Source of the DNA: Bacillota bacterium
GTDB lineage: Bacteria > Bacillota > Clostridia > Oscillospirales > Oscillospiraceae
NCBI GenBank assembly: GCA_023406225.1
Contig: JAEXWS010000079.1
Coordinates: 1-15,166, forward strand
DNA: 15,166 bases
Direction: 5' to 3'
The notes under the pieces are model-generated. The model was not told the origin of the DNA. It searched no databases and saw only the letters and a list, made by a program, of their open reading frames with translations. Positions 1 to 5,824 of the stretch are shown one piece after another. Positions within the stretch are counted from its first letter, which is position 1, and each line of letters starts with the position of its first letter. Made by a program: the position numbers and the translations under genes.

Positions 1-140
1 GCTCCATGCTGACGGCCACGGAGCCGGTGGCTGCGGCGGTCTTTTCGGCGGTGTGGCTGGGGACCAGCTTTTCCGCCGTGGACCTGGCGGGCTTCGCCGC
101 CATCCTCGCCACCATTTTCCTCTTGGCAAGATCGGAATAG
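1..140 (+). CDS. C-terminal end of a probable EamA/DMT-family transporter (partial)
   Basis: Only the last 45 codons are present; the first complete codon begins at position 3 and the stop TAG is at 138-140. The piece reads from SMLTATEPVAAAVFSAVW to ILATIFLLARSE. The run TEPVAAAV followed by a hydrophobic helix, a short polar link and a second helix is typical of the last two membrane segments of EamA/DMT-type (drug/metabolite) exporters, which move small metabolites across the inner membrane. The substrate cannot be told from this fragment. It is host DNA, with no link to the phage tail genes. The stop codon lies inside the left arm of the following hairpin. The family call rests on a short stretch and could be wrong. 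Confidence 0.55.
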   Translation, partial: SMLTATEPVAAAVFSAVWLGTSFSAVDLAGFAAILATIFLLARSE

Positions 141-181
141 AAGCCCTCCGGGAGACGCTCTCCCGGAGGGCTTCTATTCCG
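133..181 (+). terminator. Strong hairpin after the transporter gene
   Basis: Positions 133-155 and 159-181 are perfect reverse complements (23 bp) separated by a 3-base loop, CGC. The core is GC-rich (CCCTCCGGGAG) and the outer part A/T-rich. The left arm contains the stop codon of the upstream gene. There is no clean T-run after it, so it may act as a bidirectional terminator or as a 3'-end stabiliser. It separates the transporter from the cortex hydrolase. Confidence 0.65.
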
Positions 182-223
182 CTTCGCCTCCGCATAGGCT
201 CCCTCAAGAGAGGTGATGCGAAC

Positions 224-1501
224 ATGACCATCCATGTTGTACAGGCCGGGGAGACGACGGCCTCCATTGCGGCGCGGTACGGCGTAGACCCGGCGCGTCT
301 GGCGGCGGACAACGCCGTTCCGGCGGACGGGGCTTTGGCCGTGGGCCAGACCCTGGTGCTCCGCTTTCCCCAAACGGTCCACGCCGTCCGCCCGGGTGAA
401 ACGCTGACGTCCATCGCGTCGGACTACGGGACCACGGTCCGAACGCTCTGGCAGAACAACTGGTCCCTGGGCGGCGGCGCGGCCATCCGCCCCGGCGAGG
501 CGCTGGTGATCTCCTATTTTCAGGAGACGCTGGGCGCCGCTGAGTTCAACGGCTATGCCTATCCCTTTGTGGACCTGCCCCTTCTGGAGGCGCAGCTTCC
601 CTATCTCACGGATATGACCCCGTTCACTTACGGGATCACCGCCTCCGGCGGCCTGCTGCCCCTGGAGGACGACGCGCTGCTTGCCGCCGCCCGGCAGCGG
701 GGCGTCCGTCCGGTAATGCACCTGTCCACGCTGACGGAGTCCGGCCGGTTCGACACGGAGCGGGCGGAATTGGTCCTGACGGACGGCACGGTGCAGGAGC
801 GCCTGGTGGAGGAGGTCCTCCAGACCCTCCGCCGCCGGGGCTATGCGGGCCTGGACGTGGATTTTGAGTACCTGCCCGGCCCACTGGCGGCCGCGTACAC
901 GGCGTTTTTGTCCCGCCTGCGCCGCCTGCTGAACGCCCAGGGGGCCTTTCTCTGGGCGGCGCTGGCCCCCAAGACGAACGCCCGCCAGCGGGGCCTTCTG
1001 TACGAGGGCCACGACTACGCCGCCGTGGGCGCGGCCACGGACGCGGTTTTGCTGATGACCTATGAGTGGGGTTATATATATGGACCGCCCATGGCGGTGG
1101 CGCCGCTGCCGAATGTCCGGGCGGTGCTGGATTACGCCGTCACGGAGATCCCGCCGGAGAAGATCTTCTTGGGCGTGCCCAACTATGGATACGACTGGCC
1201 CCTTCCCTTCGTCCAGGGGACCACCCGGGCGCAGTCCATCTCCAACCAGCGGGCCATCGAGCTGGCCATCCGGTACGGCGTGGCCATCCAGTACGACGAG
1301 ACGGCCCGATCGCCTTTTTTCCACTATACCGACAGGGGCGGCGCCGTTCATGAGGTCTGGTTCGAGGACGCCCGCAGCATGGAGGCCAAGCTGCGGCTCA
1401 TCGCGGAGTACGGCTTCCGGGGCGCGGGCTTCTGGAACCTCATGCGCCCCTTCTCCCAGACATGGCTGACCGCCGCCTCCCTGTATGACATCCGGGGCTG
1501 A
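224..1501 (+). CDS. LysM-LysM-GH18 peptidoglycan glycosidase, SleL/YaaH-like spore cortex hydrolase
   Basis: This 425-aa protein has two LysM peptidoglycan-binding domains (about residues 3-47 and 51-97), followed by a glycoside hydrolase 18 barrel (about 105-425). The GH18 signature is visible as GLDVDFEYLP, with D211, D213 and E215 forming DxDxE; E215 would be the catalytic acid. TYEWGYIYGP further on matches the substrate-binding strand of this family. Length and domain order match SleL/YaaH, N-acetylglucosaminidases that degrade spore cortex during germination. The start is the ATG at 224, preceded by AGAGAGGTGATG; an upstream in-frame extension to 53 would run through the hairpin and is rejected. 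No signal peptide is seen, which is normal for this family. It is a host gene and suggests a spore-former; it is not obviously part of the tail locus. Confidence 0.9.
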   Translation: MTIHVVQAGETTASIAARYGVDPARLAADNAVPADGALAVGQTLVLRFPQTVHAVRPGETLTSIASDYGTTVRTLWQNNWSLGGGAAIRPGEALVISYFQETLGAAEFNGYAYPFVDLPLLEAQLPYLTDMTPFTYGITASGGLLPLEDDALLAAARQRGVRPVMHLSTLTESGRFDTERAELVLTDGTVQERLVEEVLQTLRRRGYAGLDVDFEYLPGPLAAAYTAFLSRLRRLLNAQGAFLWAALAPKTNARQRGLLYEGHDYAAVGAATDAVLLMTYEWGYIYGPPMAVAPLPNVRAVLDYAVTEIPPEKIFLGVPNYGYDWPLPFVQGTTRAQSISNQRAIELAIRYGVAIQYDETARSPFFHYTDRGGAVHEVWFEDARSMEAKLRLIAEYGFRGAGFWNLMRPFSQTWLTAASLYDIRG

Positions 1502-1532
1502 CCACTCCGCTCCGGACCGAGGAGGCGGTCAT

Positions 1533-1948
1533 CTTCACTTTCCGGCAGCCGTGGGGAGCGGAGCCGGCCACGTATTTCCCCTCGTCCAGAGAGGCGGCGC
1601 GTCCCCTTTGCGGGCGGCGGTTGATGGCCGTATACTCCCGGCGGGACATAAACGGGCCGAATTCAAAATACTCTTCGTCGGCCTCGTCGGAGGGGGCGCG
1701 GACTTGATCCGGGGTGATGATCTTGGCCGGAATACTGGAAGGTTTCCGCCGTGGTGCCCTGGTCCCGGGTGCTGCCACAGGCCAGACGGGGGACCTCCAT
1801 CACCAGGACCCCGGCAAAGCGGCGGTACCCCGCTGCTTTGCGAGGGCCAGGAAGGCGTCTCTGTGGCGCTGGAGGGTGTTGAAGCTGCCTGCAATTCCAG
1901 CTCCTGGCCCTTCCGGGATTTGTGGAGATAAATTAGATATTGGTCCAT
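1533..1948 (-). pseudogene. Decayed large serine recombinase (N-terminal part, frameshifted and internally deleted)
   Basis: Reading the minus strand from ATG 1948 (with AGGAGGG upstream) gives MDQYLIYLHKSRKGQELELQ, the N-terminus of large serine recombinases; the Ser of KSRK would be the nucleophile. The frame is then lost. FNTLQRHRDAFLALAKQRG continues in a second frame. It then jumps to GVLVMEVPRLA and TRDQGTTAETFQYSG, with about 40 residues missing between. A third frame carries KIITPDQ, DEADEEYFEFGPFMSRREY and EGKYVAGSAPHGCRK, after which similarity ends near 1533. The zinc-ribbon and coiled-coil C-terminal part is absent. This is a dead integrase of the type carried by prophages and conjugative elements. 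It lies between the host gene and the tail operon, so it may be the relic of the element that brought the tail genes, or an unrelated older insertion. Confidence 0.85.
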
Positions 1949-1963
1949 GGTTCCCTCCTGTGG

Positions 1964-1990
1964 AAAGAGCCGCCCGAAAGGGCGGCTCTT
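1964..1990 (-). terminator. Rho-independent terminator for the minus-strand small ORF
   Basis: AAGAGCCGCCC (1965-1975) pairs perfectly with GGGCGGCTCTT (1980-1990) around a 4-base loop. Read on the minus strand the hairpin is followed by TTTCC and starts 4 bases after the stop codon of the ORF ending at 1995. It lies just upstream of the recombinase relic. Confidence 0.75.
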
Positions 1991-1994
1991 GGCG

Positions 1995-2123
1995 TCACTG
2001 GGCCTGTTTCAGTTGGGCGATGGCCTTGGCGCGGCGCCGAACAGTGGCTTCAAGCAGGTCCAGATGCTCCTCGGCGGCCTCTAATGTCTCCGCGGGCACC
2101 ATCTTCTCCTGAAGAAGATCCAT
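1995..2123 (-). CDS. Small helical protein (42 aa) or the 3' end of a broken gene
   Basis: On the minus strand, ATG 2123 opens a 42-codon frame beginning MDLLQEKMVPAETLEAAEEH and ending AQLKQAQ, stop at 1995-1997. The composition (many E, A, L, R, K) predicts one long amphipathic helix. A weak GGAG lies 3 bases before the ATG, and a good terminator follows the stop, so the 3' end is genuine. The same frame is open further upstream to 2282, but there it only mirrors the opposite-strand fragment at 2133-2288, so I did not extend it. It may be a true small gene or the tail of a larger gene cut at about 2135. The family is not recognised. Confidence 0.4.
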   Translation of the reverse strand: MDLLQEKMVPAETLEAAEEHLDLLEATVRRRAKAIAQLKQAQ

Positions 2124-2132
2124 TTTCTCCGC

Positions 2133-2288
2133 CTGACGTTCTGCCGGAAGGACCGGGGAGAGGAGCTGCCGGAGATCGCCGAGGATGGAAAAATCGCGGA
2201 GGCGGAAATGCCGCTGTATCTGGAAATCGACCGGGAGGTGAAGGAATTGAGCAAGACCGGCCTGGAGCTTGCATCGGAACATGCATAG
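2133..2288 (+). pseudogene. 3' fragment of an unknown gene
   Basis: The plus strand reads LTFCRKDRGEELPEIAEDGK and ends KTGLELASEHA before TAG at 2286-2288. This is a soluble, acidic, protein-like sequence with GC-rich codons. The frame is open back to a TAA at 2082, but no start codon with a ribosome site is visible, and upstream of about 2135 the sequence belongs to the minus-strand ORF. It looks like the tail end of a gene whose 5' part was lost at a rearrangement point. The family is not recognised; it could also be a chance open frame. Confidence 0.3.
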
Positions 2289-2328
2289 GACAAGCGCAGG
2301 CCAGTAAAGTGCGGTGAGGTGATGTCAC

Positions 2329-2544
2329 ATGAAACATACACATCCCTTCGTGCCGGATATGGCGGACTGCAAAATGGTGGTCCAGACCGCGGGCGTGACC
2401 TGCCGGGCGAAGCGGTATGTGCCGCGCGTCCGAACGGGCCGGGTGAGGGACCATGACTTTTACAGGACGGCGGACGCCCAGTTCCAAAAGACCGCGGCGG
2501 ACGAGGCGGCGTTTCTTACGAAGATTTATGATGATTATAAATAA
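2329..2544 (+). CDS. Hypothetical protein, 71 aa
   Basis: It starts at ATG 2329 with GGTGAGGTGATGTC upstream and stops with TAA at 2542-2544. The product is basic at its centre (RAKRYVPRVRTGRVRDHDFY) and has no membrane segment, signal peptide or zinc-binding motif that I can identify; its cysteines (residues 14 and 25) are too far apart for a classic ribbon. The family is not recognised. It lies immediately before the palindrome and the first tail gene, so it could be a small regulator of the tail operon, but that is only positional inference. The good ribosome site and clean frame make it a credible gene. Confidence 0.5.
   Translation: MKHTHPFVPDMADCKMVVQTAGVTCRAKRYVPRVRTGRVRDHDFYRTADAQFQKTAADEAAFLTKIYDDYK
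2513..2541 (+). promoter_or_regulatory. Possible promoter upstream of the tail operon
   Basis: TATAAA at 2536-2541 is a good -10 box, 17 bases after a weak -35, TTCTTA (2513-2518). The start point would fall near 2548, just before the 26-bp palindrome. This A/T-rich stretch stands out in a GC-rich window and lies 100 bases before the first tail gene. The -35 match is poor, so an activator or an alternative sigma factor may be involved. Confidence 0.35.
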
Positions 2545-2551
2545 AATATTT

Positions 2552-2577
2552 TTAATTGCACGGATCCGTGCAATTAA
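2552..2577. promoter_or_regulatory. Perfect 26-bp palindrome, candidate operator
   Basis: Positions 2552-2564 and 2565-2577 are exact reverse complements with no loop (half site TTAATTGCACGGA, a GGATCC centre). Having no unpaired loop and no T-run after it on either strand, it suits a binding site for a dimeric regulator better than a terminator. It lies just downstream of the possible promoter and 70 bases before the first tail gene. Confidence 0.5.
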
Positions 2578-2647
2578 GGTGCGAGGGCGGCCATCAGTGA
2601 GCGGCGCTGCGGCAGACAAATCCAACGGAACGGAAAGGGAGGGGTGC

Positions 2648-3127
2648 ATGACGATTACTTCGACTGAGATACAGGAATCGATCAAAACGTGTTTGGCGGC
2701 GGCATTTCCGGGCGAAATGATTTATGAAGAGATCATGCCGCAGGAATTTCAGCGACCCAGCAATCTGTTGAAATTGATGAAGATTGAGCTGGATACCCAG
2801 TCTTTAGGCCATGGCGCGGTCAGTTTCCGGTACCAGTACAAGATCACGACCTTTACTGAAGCAGATCAGGTGCACAACTCCCATCTTGCGGTTCTGACCC
2901 TGCGGGCCGTGATGATCCTGGGGGCTTTCGCCGCCGGATATCTGAAGGTGGAGGACCGGGCGCCCAGGGTGGCGGCATTGATGGCGGACACCGGAGGATA
3001 TGACAGCGCTGAAGTGCTGCTGACTTTGACCCTGACCATGGACCGGGGCGAATTTGAACCGGCGGAGCTGCTGCCCATCATGCGGAAGCTGACGACGCGG
3101 TATGAAACAGAGGAGGAACATCTATGA
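2648..3127 (+). CDS. Tail terminator-like protein (XkdJ position, DUF6838-type)
   Basis: This 159-aa protein is the first gene of the tail operon. The start is ATG 2648 with GGGAGGGG 4-5 bases upstream; the frame is open further back but lacks a better start. It begins MTITSTEIQESIKTCLAAAF and carries PGEMIYEEIMPQEFQRPS and SFRYQYKITTF, a pattern of phage minor tail proteins placed directly before the sheath in PBSX-like loci. Such proteins cap the tail tube and set its end. The stop overlaps the sheath start by four bases (ATGA), implying translational coupling. The assignment rests on position, size and weak sequence feel; the family number is from memory. Confidence 0.6.
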   Translation: MTITSTEIQESIKTCLAAAFPGEMIYEEIMPQEFQRPSNLLKLMKIELDTQSLGHGAVSFRYQYKITTFTEADQVHNSHLAVLTLRAVMILGAFAAGYLKVEDRAPRVAALMADTGGYDSAEVLLTLTLTMDRGEFEPAELLPIMRKLTTRYETEEEHL

Positions 3128-4209
3128 GTAATCTGACCATGCCCACCCTGACGGTGGCATTCAAACAGCGGGCGTCCACGGCGGCGGTCCGCAGTCAAAA
3201 GGGGATTGTGGCGCTGGTGCTGCGGGACGCGGCGGCGAACGAAGCGGACAAGCAGTACGTCCTGACCTCCACAGCCCAGATACCCGCCGTACTGGGCACG
3301 GAGAATCAGGCGGCCATCCGGCGGGTATTCCTGGGCGGCGCAAATCCGCCGAAAAAAGTGCTGGTGTATGTGGCCGCGGCGGATGCCGTTTTAGCGGCGG
3401 ACAGTGCGGCGCTGCGGTGGCTTTCCACCCAGAAGTTCGACTATCTGGCCGGCCCCGGCGACCTGACGGCGGCGGAGGCCGGAGTCATCAAGACCTGGAT
3501 CATCGCCCAGCGCAGCGACAACCACGCCGTTTATAAGGCGGTGCTGCCGGATCTGGCGGCCGACAGCGAGGCGGTGGTGAACTTTTGCGCGGCGGATATC
3601 CTGGTGGACGGGAGCAAATTCGATGCCGCCGGATACTGCGGGCGGATCGCCGGACTGATCGCGGGCACGCCCATGACTCAGTCCGTCACCTATGCGGCGC
3701 TGCCGGAAGTGGAGGACATCCACCGGCTGACGCCGCTGGAGATGGACGCGGCGGTGGGCGCGGGCAAGCTGATCCTCTACCATGACGGGGAGAAGGTCAA
3801 GTGCGGCCGGGGCGTGAACTCCCTGACCACCGCCGCCGGGAAGAGCGGCGTGTGGAAGAAGATCAAGCTTGTGGAACTGCTGGACATGGTGCGGCAGGAT
3901 ATCCGGCTGACCGTTCAGGACAGCTACATCGGAAAGCTTTCCAACACCTATGACAACAAGCTGCAGCTCGTGACGGCCATCAACGTGTATCTGCAGTCGC
4001 TGGCCCGGGACGGTCTGATCGAGGACGATTTTACCTGCGGCATCGACGTGGAGGCCCAGGACGCGTGGCTCCAAGAGCAAGGGACCCCCACCCCGGACAT
4101 GAGCGAGCAGGAAATCAAGGAGGCCAACACCGGGACGCATGTATTCCTGACGCTGTACATCAAACCCGTGGACGCCATGGAGGACGTGGCGGTGAACATC
4201 TACCTGTAA
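3124..4209 (+). CDS. Contractile tail sheath protein (XkdK-like)
   Basis: This 361-aa protein has an N-terminus (MPTLTVAFKQRASTAAVRSQ, GIVALVLRD) typical of the short sheath proteins of PBSX-like phages and diffocins. Its C-terminus, HVFLTLYIKPVDAMEDVAVN, is the strand that links neighbouring sheath subunits. Sheath subunits stack around the tube and contract to drive it into the target cell. GAGGAGG lies before ATG 3124, which overlaps the stop of the preceding gene. At about 360 aa it is shorter than B. subtilis XkdK but normal for clostridial sheaths. The presence of a sheath identifies the locus as a contractile (myovirus-type) tail rather than a siphovirus tail. Confidence 0.9.
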   Translation: MSNLTMPTLTVAFKQRASTAAVRSQKGIVALVLRDAAANEADKQYVLTSTAQIPAVLGTENQAAIRRVFLGGANPPKKVLVYVAAADAVLAADSAALRWLSTQKFDYLAGPGDLTAAEAGVIKTWIIAQRSDNHAVYKAVLPDLAADSEAVVNFCAADILVDGSKFDAAGYCGRIAGLIAGTPMTQSVTYAALPEVEDIHRLTPLEMDAAVGAGKLILYHDGEKVKCGRGVNSLTTAAGKSGVWKKIKLVELLDMVRQDIRLTVQDSYIGKLSNTYDNKLQLVTAINVYLQSLARDGLIEDDFTCGIDVEAQDAWLQEQGTPTPDMSEQEIKEANTGTHVFLTLYIKPVDAMEDVAVNIYL

Positions 4210-4221
4210 GGAGGAAGAACG

Positions 4222-4653
4222 ATGGCAATGGAGAGCGCGGCCCGGATCATGAGCGGGACCTGGGGACAGGTGTGGGAAGACGGGACGGAGATCATGGAGG
4301 TTTCCGCCTTCCAGGTGAAAATTGCAAAAAACTTTGACGCCATCAATCTCTGCCGCCAGATGGCTGAGGACCGAAAACTGACGGGGGTGAAGATCACCGG
4401 CAGCATGACGCTGCACAAGGTCTACACCCGGGGAGCGGCGGACACAAAGGCGGCCCTGGCGGGCCGGGACCTGCGCAGGACGCTGGTGGGCAAGCTGGCG
4501 GACCCGGACGCCTACGGCGCGGAGCGGGTGGCCGTATATGGCGTTGGATACGACGAGACCACGGTGATGGACTGGGAGGCCGCCAAGGCGGGAAGTGTCA
4601 CCATCCCCTTCCAGGCCACCGGCGTCGAATACTTGGACACGGTGGAGCCGTGA
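4222..4653 (+). CDS. Tail tube (core) protein, XkdM-like
   Basis: This 143-aa protein starts at ATG 4222 after TAAGGAGGAAGAACG. Features of the DUF2001/XkdM tube family are visible: MSGTWGQVWEDGTEIMEVSA near the N-terminus, an alternating strand pattern (GVKITGSMTLHKV), and a closing segment SVTIPFQATGVEYLDTVEP. These proteins form hexameric rings that stack into the inner tube. The position straight after the sheath and the size both match PBSX and diffocin tubes. It is 12 bases downstream of the sheath gene and clearly in the same operon. Confidence 0.88.
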   Translation: MAMESAARIMSGTWGQVWEDGTEIMEVSAFQVKIAKNFDAINLCRQMAEDRKLTGVKITGSMTLHKVYTRGAADTKAALAGRDLRRTLVGKLADPDAYGAERVAVYGVGYDETTVMDWEAAKAGSVTIPFQATGVEYLDTVEP

Positions 4654-4664
4654 GGGAGGACCGT

Positions 4665-5063
4665 ATGAACGACGAAAAGAATGTGAGCGTGCTGGACCTG
4701 CTGCTGCGGCCGGAGCTGCCGGACGTGCGAAAGAATTTGCCGGAAAAGCGGGTGGAAGTGACACGGCTGAGCGAGGCGGCCGGGGAGGCCGCGGTGTTCA
4801 CCCTGCGGGGGCTGACCTACGACCAGGTGCGAAAGGTGCAGGACAAGGCCCGGGAGGACCAAGCGGCCTACGGTGTGCTGTACGGCTGCGTGGAGCCTGA
4901 ATGGAAAGACCCCCGCCTTCTGGACAAGGAGCGGGGCGTCGTGACGCCGGTGGACGCCATCAAGGCCCGGCTCCTCTCCGGGGAGATCGACGACCTGTAT
5001 CTGGAGATCCAGAAGCTGTCCGGCTATCTGCGGCGGACCATCTCTGACGTAAAAAACGGTTAG
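4665..5063 (+). CDS. Tail assembly chaperone, short form (XkdN-like)
   Basis: This 132-aa protein starts at ATG 4665 behind GGGAGGACCGT; the upstream GTG at 4650 overlaps the tube gene stop and has no ribosome site. It includes VSVLDLLLRPELPDVRKNLP, AVFTLRGLTYDQVRKVQDKA and a C-terminal helix LYLEIQKLSGYLRRTISDV, as in XkdN-type chaperones that coat the tape measure while the tube polymerises. The zero-frame ends KNG-stop right after a slippery heptamer at 5051-5057. A second, longer product by -1 frameshift is therefore expected, as for lambda gpG and gpGT. The short form should be the abundant product. Confidence 0.85.
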   Translation: MNDEKNVSVLDLLLRPELPDVRKNLPEKRVEVTRLSEAAGEAAVFTLRGLTYDQVRKVQDKAREDQAAYGVLYGCVEPEWKDPRLLDKERGVVTPVDAIKARLLSGEIDDLYLEIQKLSGYLRRTISDVKNG

Positions 5064-5233
5064 AGGCGGGGAGCGAACCGGAGCTGAGCTATCTGTACTA
5101 TCTGTTCCATATCCATCACTGGGCGCTGGGGGACCTGCGGGAACTTTATGGATGCCGGGACGGATGGCAGGAGCTCATCCGGGAGTTCTCCGCCTATGAG
5201 GCGGAAAAGCGGGCGGAAGCCATGGGGAGATGA
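4665..5233 (+). CDS. Tail assembly chaperone, long form by programmed -1 frameshift
   Basis: This product shares codons 1-131 with the short form, then slips one base back at A AAA AAC (5051-5057). It continues RLEAGSEPELSYLYYLFHIH and ends YEAEKRAEAMGR before TGA at 5231-5233, for about 189 residues. The downstream frame has no start codon or ribosome site of its own, is protein-like (aromatic HHWALGDLRELYG segment), and fills what would otherwise be a 170-base gap. The architecture copies gpG/gpGT of lambda and the equivalent split gene of many contractile tails, where the long form binds both tape measure and tube protein. The frameshift is inferred from sequence; efficiency cannot be judged. 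Confidence 0.8.
5051..5057 (+). promoter_or_regulatory. Slippery heptamer A AAA AAC for -1 ribosomal frameshifting
   Basis: AAAAAAC sits in the exact phase X XXY YYZ relative to the chaperone frame (GTA AAA AAC GGT TAG), two codons before the zero-frame stop. A 5-bp pairing CGGTT (5057-5061) with AACCG (5076-5080) overlaps the site and is too close to be a normal stimulator; no clear pseudoknot was found by eye. Confidence 0.8.
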
Positions 5234-5262
5234 AAAAGCCGCCCTCCCGGGCGGGAGGGCGG
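5234..5262 (-). terminator. Rho-independent terminator of the antisense cassette
   Basis: CCGCCCTCCC (5239-5248) pairs with GGGAGGGCGG (5253-5262) around a 4-base loop. On the minus strand the stem is followed by CTTTTT (complement of 5234-5238). This is the correct orientation to end transcription of the minus-strand genes at 5269-5747. It starts just after the stop of the chaperone extension. Confidence 0.85.
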
Positions 5263-5268
5263 AGCAGG

Positions 5269-5448
5269 TCAGGCTTTATGGCCGTTGGCCCGGACGGCCC
5301 GGACGAGGCTTGCGATGGAGCCGAGGATTAATATCACGGCAATGCCCCCGCACATGCAGGTATGAAGCAGACCGGGAGCGAAGAGAAGCGTCATCAGGCA
5401 CAGAACGGCGGCCTTGATCCAGACGAGCCAGCGAAGCCGAAAGCACAT
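5269..5448 (-). CDS. Small membrane protein with two predicted transmembrane helices
   Basis: The minus strand from ATG 5448 gives 59 residues: MCFRLRWLVWIKAAVLCLMT, then a Cys-containing turn (HTCMCGG), a second hydrophobic helix AVILILGSIASLV, and a basic end RAVRANGHKA. The helices are at about 7-28 and 33-50, with positive charges at both ends, predicting a hairpin with both termini in the cytoplasm. There is no clear ribosome site for ATG 5448. An alternative start, ATG 5394, overlaps the stop of the upstream gene as TGATG and would suit translational coupling, but it would cut the first helix. A third option is that this is the true C-terminus of the upstream gene, joined by a frameshift around 5460-5480. 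The family is not recognised. Confidence 0.5.
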   Translation of the reverse strand: MCFRLRWLVWIKAAVLCLMTLLFAPGLLHTCMCGGIAVILILGSIASLVRAVRANGHKA

Positions 5449-5747
5449 CCCGCGGGCAGAGCGCCGGCGGGCGAGGAATGGGGGAACTTCTGCCGCTCTT
5501 GGCAGAGCGCGTTGATTTCCTCCGTGACTTCCGCGGACGGTTCCAGTATCCGGAGATGGTCCGGGCGGGCGCTGATTTTCTTTTGAAAGCCCTTATCCGA
5601 AGGGACGGCATTGTACTCCCAAAGCGCGGCGTTCAGCTTTCGAAGCAGGGGGAGATAGTCCGGACTGCCGGAGAGGCAGGCGTCAAGCTCGGCCTGGAGC
5701 CGCTGGATCTCTTCGAATATCCGGCCCTGTCGTTCAAATCCTGCCAT
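5394..5747 (-). CDS. Cytoplasmic protein of a moron-like antisense cassette, 117 aa
   Basis: ATG 5747 has GGGAGGT upstream on the minus strand and sits about 30 bases downstream of a strong promoter (5778-5806). An earlier ATG at 5792 falls inside that promoter and is rejected. The product starts MAGFERQGRIFEEIQRLQAE and continues with helical, charged sequence (LLRKLNAALWEYNA, PDHLRILEPSAEVTEEINAL). The last 30 residues (from HSSPAG) are low-complexity and look like an out-of-frame reading; the neighbouring frame carries a membrane protein over the same DNA. Family and function are not recognised. It runs against the tail operon, with its own promoter and terminator, which is the hallmark of a moron: an extra gene expressed independently of the late genes, often for the host's benefit. 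Confidence 0.65.
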   Translation of the reverse strand: MAGFERQGRIFEEIQRLQAELDACLSGSPDYLPLLRKLNAALWEYNAVPSDKGFQKKISARPDHLRILEPSAEVTEEINALCQERQKFPHSSPAGALPAGCAFGFAGSSGSRPPFCA

Positions 5748-5777
5748 ATCCGGACCTCCCACCTTGTTTCTAAACTC

Positions 5778-5806
5778 AATATAACAGTGCATCCAATTAT
5801 TGTAAA
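5778..5806 (-). promoter_or_regulatory. Strong sigma-A type promoter for the antisense cassette
   Basis: On the minus strand TTTACA (5806-5801) is followed after exactly 17 bases by TATATT (5783-5778), five of six matches to each consensus box. It lies just upstream of ATG 5747 with its ribosome site, and abuts the leader of the tape measure gene on the other strand. A/T-rich context in a GC-rich operon supports a genuine promoter. Confidence 0.8.
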
Positions 5807-5824
5807 TCGGAAGGAGGGCCGATT

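Noticed and set aside
1519..1545. Possible terminator after the cortex hydrolase (GACCG, 6-base gap, CGGTC)
   Set aside because: Stem of only five pairs and the T-containing stretch after it is interrupted; too weak to call.
3391..4764. Long minus-strand open frame (457 codons) opposite sheath and tube genes
   Set aside because: A GC-rich shadow of the sheath, tube and chaperone genes; rich in His, Arg and Pro, no ribosome site, no recognisable family.
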